8,373 nt of DNA, taken from NCBI GenBank assembly GCA_945862035.1, contig CAMAXB010000129.1:1-8373 (forward strand), given 5' to 3'. This document shows, one piece after another, positions 1-4,556 of the stretch (its first letter is position 1; every line of letters begins with the position of its first letter). Both the position numbers and the translations under genes were made by a program. This DNA is from Opitutus sp. GAS368. GTDB taxonomy: Bacteria > Verrucomicrobiota > Verrucomicrobiia > Opitutales > Opitutaceae. The notes below the pieces were generated by a model. The model was not told where the DNA came from and did not search any database. It was given only the letters and a program-made list of their open reading frames with translations.

Positions 1-171
1 GTGTTCGACGTCTATCAGGGCAAGGGCCTGCCGGAGGGCACCAAGAGCCTGGCCTTCAGCCTCGTCTTCCGCTCCCCCGAACGCACCCTCACCGACGACG
101 AGGTCAATGCGGTCTTCACCAAGATCCAAGACGAACTCGTCAAGACGACGACGTACCAGATTCGGAAGTAG
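1..171 (+). CDS. pheT: Phenylalanyl-tRNA synthetase beta subunit, C-terminal end (partial)
   Basis: Frame 1 is open from the window edge to TAG at 169-171 and gives 56 residues; the 5' part lies outside the window. The peptide reads FDVYQGKGLPEGTKSLAF, then VFRSPERTLTDDEVN. This is the classic pattern of the FDX-ACB (ferredoxin-fold anticodon-binding) domain that closes the bacterial PheT chain. PheT pairs with PheS in the cytoplasmic heterotetramer that charges tRNA-Phe, and this domain contacts the tRNA anticodon region. The reading ends in YQIRK, a little different from the usual G-x-x-L-R ending but of normal extent. The stop codon overlaps the first bases of a repeat element (170-261), so the element begins exactly at the gene's end. 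gatC follows 106 nt later on the same strand. The identification is firm despite the short length. Confidence 0.93.
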   Translation: MFDVYQGKGLPEGTKSLAFSLVFRSPERTLTDDEVNAVFTKIQDELVKTTTYQIRK

Positions 172-261
172 CGAGGAGTGAGTAGCGAGTAGCGAGCATT
201 CGATCCGCCACCTGCTGCAACCCGCTGCTTTCTACTCGCTACTCACTCCCCGCTACTCGCT
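170..261 (+). repeat. Heptamer-armed inverted repeat in the pheT-gatC spacer
   Basis: The left arm (170-197) is four consecutive heptamers of type AGCGAGT, with variants AGTGAGT, AGCGAGG and AGCGAGC. The right arm (234-261) is four heptamers of the same type in reverse complement. Within them, 175-192 and 232-249 form an 18-bp perfect inverted repeat. Further outward pairing of 167-174 with 257-264 leaves a 7-nt bulge (250-256), exactly one repeat unit, as expected from slippage. The 36-nt loop (198-233) contains CCGCC at 205-209. In RNA this would fold into a long hairpin between two genes. It shares unit length, arm length and orientation with the elements at 584-672 and 2151-2225. Function is unknown; it could be a selfish repeat or an mRNA processing or stability signal. 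Confidence 0.9.
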
Positions 262-277
262 ACTTTTCACACCGACC

Positions 278-568
278 ATGTCGTCACCCATCGAACTCAA
301 CATCGACCATGTCGCCAATCTGGCGCGACTGGCGCTCACGCCGGAGGAAAAAGCCGAATTTGCCCAGCAGCTTGGCGATGTGCTGCATCATATTGAGCAG
401 CTGAGCAAAGTGGACGTCTCCCAAGTCGAGGCGACCGCCCACGCCTTTCCCGTCTACAATGTCTGGGCCGAGGATGTCGCGCAGCCCGGTCTTCCCGTCG
501 AGCTCGCCCTCCAGAATGCCCCGGCCCAGCGCAACCACATGATCGTGGTGCCGAAGGTCATGGAATGA
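278..568 (+). CDS. gatC: Asp/Glu-tRNA(Asn/Gln) amidotransferase subunit C
   Basis: This encodes 96 residues, the normal GatC length (about 95-100). Family features are the N-terminal helix with HVANLARLAL at 11-20 and TPEEKAEFAQQL, then the central helix ending in IEQLSKVDVS. The C-terminal part has the usual pattern of VEATAHAFP, with an extended strand-like tail ending in VVPKVME. GatC is the small belt-like subunit that wraps GatA and GatB and stabilises the cytoplasmic GatCAB complex; it has no catalytic residues. The ATG at 278 gives the canonical N-terminus, but no Shine-Dalgarno sequence precedes it (upstream is CACACCGACC). The gene lies 106 nt after pheT and 114 nt before gatA on the same strand, both spacers holding related hairpin repeats. 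Co-transcription with gatA and gatB is likely. Confidence 0.95.
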   Translation: MSSPIELNIDHVANLARLALTPEEKAEFAQQLGDVLHHIEQLSKVDVSQVEATAHAFPVYNVWAEDVAQPGLPVELALQNAPAQRNHMIVVPKVME

Positions 569-583
569 GGGCTTCGCCAGGGA

Positions 584-672
584 ATCTAGAAGCCAGAAGC
601 CAGTATCTAGAATTCTCCAAGCCGCCGTACCGTCTAGTTCCTATTCTAGATTCTCGCTCCTCGCTTCTAGCT
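584..672 (+). repeat. Heptamer-armed inverted repeat in the gatC-gatA spacer
   Basis: The left arm (584-611) is four heptamers of types ATCTAGA and AGCCAGA. The right arm (645-672) is four reverse-complement heptamers of types AGCTAGA, AGCGAGG, AGCGAGA and ATCTAGA. Aligned as an inverted repeat, 586-613 pairs with 643-670 at 24 of 28 positions. The 33-nt loop (612-644) contains GCCGCC at 621-626. The arm units are rich in the tetramer CTAG, otherwise scarce in this window. The right arm stops exactly 10 nt before the gatA ATG. That linker contains CTCCTTTCC (671-679), which resembles the 16S rRNA 3' end rather than a ribosome-binding site. Confidence 0.88.
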
Positions 673-682
673 CCTTTCCCAG

Positions 683-2140
683 ATGCCCCTCTACTTCCGT
701 ACGCTGACCGAACTTGCCGACCAGCTCGCGGCAAAGACCATCACGTCGACTGAGCTCACGCAGGCCGTCATCGCCCGGACCAAGGCGGTCGACTTCCAGG
801 TGAAGGCGTTCAACTCCTTCGACGAGGCCGATGCGCTGTCCCAGGCCGCGGCCTCGGACACACGTCGCGCCGCTGGGCAGGCCCGCGGGCCGCTTGATGG
901 CATTCCCATCGGTTTCAAGGACGTCATCGCGGTCGCCGGTCAGCCGCTCACGGCTTCGAGCAAGATGCTGGCGAATTTCATCTCCCCCTACGATGCCACC
1001 GTCACGCAGAAACTGAAACAGGCCGGCGCGGTCTGCTGGGGCCGGCTCAATCTCGATGAATTTGCGATGGGCTCGTCGACGGAGAATTCCGCCTTTCACA
1101 CCACCCGCAACCCGTACGACCTCGAGCGGGTGCCCGGTGGCTCCTCGGGTGGCAGCGCCGCTGCGCTTGCCGCCGGCGAGGCCATTGCGACGCTCGGCTC
1201 CGACACCGGCGGCTCGATTCGCCAGCCCGCCGCCCTCTGCAATGTCGTCGGGCTCAAGCCAACTTATGGCCTGGTCTCGCGCTTCGGCCTGATCGCCTTC
1301 GCCTCGTCACTTGATCAGATCGGTCCGTTCACCCGCACGGTGGAGGACTCGGCCCTCCTGCTCAGGGCCATCGCCGGTCACGACGAACGCGATTCCACCT
1401 CATTCAAGACGGAGATCCCCGACTACCGCGCCGCCCTCCAGGAGAAGCCGGGCCCGTGGCGGATCGGCATTCCGAAGGAATACTTCGGCGAAGGCCTCGA
1501 CCCCGAGGTCGCGGCCGCCGTGCAGAAGGCCGTCGAGTACTACAAGTCGATCGGCTGCGAAATCAAGGACGTCTCCCTGCCGCACACCGAGTACGGCGTG
1601 GGCGTCTACTACATCATCGCAACCGCCGAGTGTTCCTCCAACCTCGCCCGCTACGACGGCGTGCGCTACGGCCATCGCTCCAAGGAGGCCAAGGACATCC
1701 TCGACGTCTACTTCAAGTCGCGCGCCGAGGGCTTCGGGCCGGAAGTGAAGCGCCGCATCATCCTGGGCACCTACGTGCTTTCGAGCGGCTACTATGACGC
1801 CTACTATCTGCGCGCGCAGAAGGTCCGCACGCTCATCCGCAACGATTTCCTCGAGGCCTACAAGTCAGTCGACGTGATCCTCACCCCCACTTCGCCCACG
1901 CCCGCGTTCAAGCGCGGCGCCAAGGCCGACCCGCTGGCGATGTACCTCTGCGACGTCTACACCATCGGCGTGAATCTCGCCGGGCTCCCCGGCATCAGCG
2001 TGCCGTGCGGCTTCTCCCGGGGTGGCCTGCCCATCGGCATGCAGCTCATCGGCCAGCCCTTCCGCGAAGCCGACCTCCTTGCGGTCGCGAACGCCTACGA
2101 CGCCCCGCATGCGTGGGGCAAAAAGACTCCCACGCTCTAA
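683..2140 (+). CDS. gatA: Asp/Glu-tRNA(Asn/Gln) amidotransferase subunit A (amidase)
   Basis: This encodes 485 residues, the usual GatA length. It is an amidase-signature protein. GatA hydrolyses glutamine to free ammonia, which is channelled to GatB to amidate mischarged Glu-tRNA(Gln) or Asp-tRNA(Asn). The Ser-cisSer-Lys triad is visible: K79 in PIGFKD, S154 in PGGSSGGS (151-158) and S178 in GSDTGGSIR (172-180). These positions match the numbering I recall for staphylococcal GatA. The segment GLKPTYGLVSRFGLIAFASSLDQIGP (190-215 region) and the DAYYLRAQKVR helix (372-382) are also typical. The C-terminus is of normal extent. The ATG at 683 gives the canonical beginning (MPLYFRTLTELADQL). No Shine-Dalgarno is present; the bases before it are CTCCTTTCCCAG. 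Hairpin repeats flank the gene on both sides. No frameshift or missing key residue was seen. Confidence 0.97.
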   Translation: MPLYFRTLTELADQLAAKTITSTELTQAVIARTKAVDFQVKAFNSFDEADALSQAAASDTRRAAGQARGPLDGIPIGFKDVIAVAGQPLTASSKMLANFISPYDATVTQKLKQAGAVCWGRLNLDEFAMGSSTENSAFHTTRNPYDLERVPGGSSGGSAAALAAGEAIATLGSDTGGSIRQPAALCNVVGLKPTYGLVSRFGLIAFASSLDQIGPFTRTVEDSALLLRAIAGHDERDSTSFKTEIPDYRAALQEKPGPWRIGIPKEYFGEGLDPEVAAAVQKAVEYYKSIGCEIKDVSLPHTEYGVGVYYIIATAECSSNLARYDGVRYGHRSKEAKDILDVYFKSRAEGFGPEVKRRIILGTYVLSSGYYDAYYLRAQKVRTLIRNDFLEAYKSVDVILTPTSPTPAFKRGAKADPLAMYLCDVYTIGVNLAGLPGISVPCGFSRGGLPIGMQLIGQPFREADLLAVANAYDAPHAWGKKTPTL

Positions 2141-2150
2141 CTCAATCAGA

Positions 2151-2225
2151 AGCGAGAATCTAGAATCGAGAAGCGAGAAGAGCCGCCTCGATCGAATTCT
2201 AGATTCCAGCTCCTAACTCCTAGCT
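2151..2225 (+). repeat. Heptamer-armed inverted repeat in the gatA-gatB spacer
   Basis: The left arm (2151-2178) is four heptamers: AGCGAGA at both ends with ATCTAGA and ATCGAGA between. The right arm (2198-2225) is four reverse-complement heptamers of types AGCTAGG, AGTTAGG, AGCTGGA and ATCTAGA. Pairing is less regular than in the other two elements; the best run is 2148-2166 with 2196-2214 (16 of 19). The loop (2179-2197) is 19 nt and contains GCCGCC at 2182-2187. The right half is a direct copy-like match of the element before gatA: 643-685 and 2196-2238 agree at 37 of 43 positions, including both ATG codons. The arm ends exactly 10 nt before the gatB start, as in the gatA element. Confidence 0.85.
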
Positions 2226-2235
2226 CCTTTCCTAG

Positions 2236-3684
2236 ATGAACTACGAAGCCGTCATCGGTCTTGAGGTCCACGTTCAGATCAAGACCCACTCCAAGGTTTT
2301 CACCCGAGTCGCCGCCGGGTACGGGCAGCCGGAGAATACCCTGACCGATCCGGTCGTGCTGGCGCTGCCCGGCGTACTGCCGGTGATGAACAAGGCCGCC
2401 CTCGATGCCATCATCAAGGCGGGTCTGCTCCTTGGCTGCGAGATCGCGCCCATCTGCAAGTGGGACCGGAAAAACTATTTCTACCCGGATTCCCCGAAGA
2501 ACTATCAGATCTCCCAGTACGACCAGCCGATCTGCGTCGGCGGCCGCGTCGAGATCGAGCTGCCCGGTTCCGCCCGGAACGTGATGGGCGAGCACACCCA
2601 CATCGCCCTCACCCGCATCCACCTCGAGGAGGATGTCGGCAAGCTCAACCACTTCGCCCACGACTCCCTCGTCGACTATAACCGCGCCGGCACGCCACTG
2701 ATGGAGATCGTGTCCGAGCCCGTCATCCGCAGCGCCGAGGAGGCCTACGCCTACCTGACTTCCCTCCGCGCCACCATGATCTACGGCGGGATTTCCGACT
2801 GTGACATGGAGAAGGGTCAGCTGCGCTGCGACGCCAACATCTCCATCCGCCCGGTCGGCGAGACCCGGCTCGGCACCAAGGTCGAACTCAAGAACCTCAA
2901 CTCGATCTCGTTCGTGCGCGATGGCATCGAGCACGAGATCAAGCGCCAGATCGCTGTCGTCCAGAGCGGCGGCACGATCGTGCAGGAGACGCGCGACTAC
3001 GACGGGATGACCGGCACGTCGCAATCGCTGCGCACCAAGGAGATGGCGCATGACTACCGCTACTTTCCAGACCCCGATCTGATGCCCGTCAAGGTCGATG
3101 CGGCCTGGAAGGCCCGCATCCAGACCGAATGCCCCGAGCTTCCCTTCGACAAGCAGCGCCGCTTTCTGACGCAGTACCAGATCCCCTACACCCTCACCTC
3201 GGTGCTGATCTGGGATCGTGCCCTCGCCAACTTCTTCGAACAGGCCGCCAAGCTGTGCGGGCGACCGCAGGCCGCGGCCAACTGGATCGTCAACGACCTC
3301 CTGCGCGAACTCAGCCACGCCCAGGTCGCGCTGGCCGACTCCAAGGTCACCCCCGCCCACATCGCCGAGCTGGTCGCACTCGTCGACAGCGGGACGGTCA
3401 CGAACAACGCCGCCAAGGAAGTCTTTGTCGATATGGCTGCCACCGGCGACAAGCCCGGCGTCATCGTCGAGCGCAAGGGACTCAAGGCAGAGACCAATGC
3501 GGACGAGCTCGAGGGCTGGTGCCGCGAGTCCATCGCCGCCAATCCCAAGGCCCTCGCCGAATTCAAGGCCGGCAAGGAGAGCGCAATCAATGCCTTCAAG
3601 GGTCCGGTGATGAAGGCCGCCAAGGGTAAGGCCAACCCCAAGCTGGTCGACGAGACGCTCCACCGCCTGCTCGCGCAGGCCTGA
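2236..3684 (+). CDS. gatB: Asp/Glu-tRNA(Asn/Gln) amidotransferase subunit B
   Basis: This encodes 482 residues, a normal GatB length. GatB activates the carboxylate of Glu or Asp on the mischarged tRNA with ATP and transfers ammonia from GatA, completing Gln-tRNA(Gln) or Asn-tRNA(Asn). Family signatures are VIGLEVHVQI (6-15, with E10 and H12 at the metal/ATP site), KNYFYPDSPKNYQISQYDQP (79-98), IHLEEDVGKL (128-137), DYNRAGTPLMEIVSEP (147-162), VELKNLNS (216-223) and KEMAHDYRYFPDPDL (268-282). The C-terminal third (about 330-480) is the helical tail plus YqeY-like tRNA-binding domain, with GKANPKLV at 464-471. The ATG at 2236 gives the canonical MNYEAVIGLE start. It has no Shine-Dalgarno and is abutted by the same repeat end as gatA. 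This is the last gene of the plus-strand group; a convergent operon follows. Confidence 0.97.
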   Translation: MNYEAVIGLEVHVQIKTHSKVFTRVAAGYGQPENTLTDPVVLALPGVLPVMNKAALDAIIKAGLLLGCEIAPICKWDRKNYFYPDSPKNYQISQYDQPICVGGRVEIELPGSARNVMGEHTHIALTRIHLEEDVGKLNHFAHDSLVDYNRAGTPLMEIVSEPVIRSAEEAYAYLTSLRATMIYGGISDCDMEKGQLRCDANISIRPVGETRLGTKVELKNLNSISFVRDGIEHEIKRQIAVVQSGGTIVQETRDYDGMTGTSQSLRTKEMAHDYRYFPDPDLMPVKVDAAWKARIQTECPELPFDKQRRFLTQYQIPYTLTSVLIWDRALANFFEQAAKLCGRPQAAANWIVNDLLRELSHAQVALADSKVTPAHIAELVALVDSGTVTNNAAKEVFVDMAATGDKPGVIVERKGLKAETNADELEGWCRESIAANPKALAEFKAGKESAINAFKGPVMKAAKGKANPKLVDETLHRLLAQA

Positions 3685-3736
3685 GGTGAGTGGAGCTGGG
3701 GCGTTGACCCGGGTCCGGCGATCCCGATCCCGATCC

Positions 3737-3755
3737 CCGGGGTCAGCGACCCCGG
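3737..3755 (+). terminator. GC-rich hairpin after gatB, possible transcription end
   Basis: CCGGGGTC (3737-3744) and GACCCCGG (3748-3755) form a perfect 8-bp stem with a 3-nt loop, about 50 nt after the gatB stop. The following bases are pyrimidine-rich (3757-3793) but lack a proper T run, so it is not a textbook intrinsic terminator. Its position at the end of the gat genes in a convergent spacer suggests a role in ending or protecting the gat mRNA. A second palindrome, GACCCGGGTC at 3706-3715, and three GATCCC-like repeats (about 3720-3737) lie just upstream and could form competing pairings. Confidence 0.4.
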
Positions 3756-3794
3756 CTACACCAATCCCAACTCCGTTTTCTCGGTTCTCTTCTG

Positions 3795-3826
3795 TAAAAC
3801 AAAAAGCCCCGCGTCACCGCGGGGCT
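3795..3826 (-). terminator. Intrinsic terminator of the dnaB-bamA-skp transcript
   Basis: Read on the minus strand, a 9-bp perfect stem AGCCCCGCG / CGCGGGGCT (plus-strand arms 3818-3826 and 3805-3813) with a 4-nt loop is followed directly by TTTTTGTTTTA (complement of 3795-3805). It begins 25 nt after the skp stop, which is ideal for a rho-independent terminator. On the plus strand the stem is followed by GAAAAG instead of T residues, so it should work mainly in the minus direction. Confidence 0.9.
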
Positions 3827-3850
3827 GAAAAGCGAAAGCCTGAGGCCGAC

Positions 3851-4531
3851 TTACTTGGCGGCGCCGGGGAAGCTGACCGACGGAGCCGTCGCGCCCGAAC
3901 CCGAGGTCTCCGCCGAAGCCGCCGGGGCGGGAGCCGCGGCCGCTGGCATGCCGGCGGGACGATCACGATTCACGACGGCCGCAACCTCCGGGGTGATGTC
4001 ATAGGCGGGATCAACGTAGAGGAAATTGGAGATGCCGATCAGCGAGGGACCTGACTTGTCGATGAGGAGCGTGGCGCCCTTCTCCTTGGCGACGTCCGCG
4101 GCGATCTTGCCGATCTCCTCGAGCATCAGCGAGCGGAAGGTCTGGATGCGGGTCTGGAGCGAGCGCTGGATATTGGTGCGGAAATTCTGCACCTCGTTCT
4201 GCTTGCCCTGGATCTCCTCCAGCTTGCGCTGGGCGTCCTCGCCCACCTTGTTCTTGGCGTCATCGGAGAGAGCCGGGTTCTTGGCCTGCTCGACAAGATC
4301 CTGGTACTGCTCGACGAGGGTATTGCCTTCGGCGTTGAGCTTCTCGAGATCCTGCTGGGCCTTTTGCTCGTCGGCTTGGAGCTTGGCGGTCTGCTCCTGG
4401 GTCTTGTAGTGGCCGTCATAGAGGGTCGCCATGTCGACGACGAGGATCTTTGGGGCGGGCTGCGCCACGAGGCCCAGCGCAGAGGCGCCAATGGCTAGGA
4501 GGACACAGAGTGAATTGCGGATGGTCTTCAT
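3851..4531 (-). CDS. skp: OmpH/Skp-family periplasmic chaperone
   Basis: This encodes 226 residues from the ATG at 4531. The start is chosen because it opens a signal peptide: basic residues K2 and R5, a hydrophobic run at about 7-22, and likely cleavage after LVA (21-23). A longer reading from 4603 would bury that signal behind 24 residues overlapping bamA. The mature protein has the Skp layout: a short strand KILVVDMATLY (28-38), a long charged Gln/Glu/Lys-rich coiled coil (about 41-150), then GATLLIDKSG (152-161) and YVDPAYDITPEVAAVVN (172-188). Skp trimers hold unfolded outer-membrane proteins in the periplasm and pass them to BamA, whose gene lies 25 nt upstream. Residues 192-226 form an Ala/Pro/Ser tail beyond the usual end, so the protein is longer than E. 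coli Skp. No Shine-Dalgarno is seen. A terminator follows directly, so no lpxD is linked as in enterobacteria. Confidence 0.9.
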   Translation of the reverse strand: MKTIRNSLCVLLAIGASALGLVAQPAPKILVVDMATLYDGHYKTQEQTAKLQADEQKAQQDLEKLNAEGNTLVEQYQDLVEQAKNPALSDDAKNKVGEDAQRKLEEIQGKQNEVQNFRTNIQRSLQTRIQTFRSLMLEEIGKIAADVAKEKGATLLIDKSGPSLIGISNFLYVDPAYDITPEVAAVVNRDRPAGMPAAAAPAPAASAETSGSGATAPSVSFPGAAK

Positions 4532-4556
4532 AGGGTTGGTCAGAGAGAAAACTAGA

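Noticed and set aside
565..753. A 62-codon frame overlapping the gatC stop as ATGA
   Set aside because: The ATGA overlap looks like translational coupling, but the frame only reads through the repeat element and then gatA out of frame.
2146..3663. A 505-codon open frame on the minus strand opposite gatB
   Set aside because: It lies wholly antisense to a clearly conserved gatB, begins inside its 3' end and runs into the repeat spacer. Its peptide shows no family motif, as expected of a shadow frame in GC-rich coding DNA.
3686..4054. Plus-strand frame starting just after gatB
   Set aside because: It reads through both hairpins and into antisense of skp, with a low-complexity Arg-rich peptide and no family resemblance.
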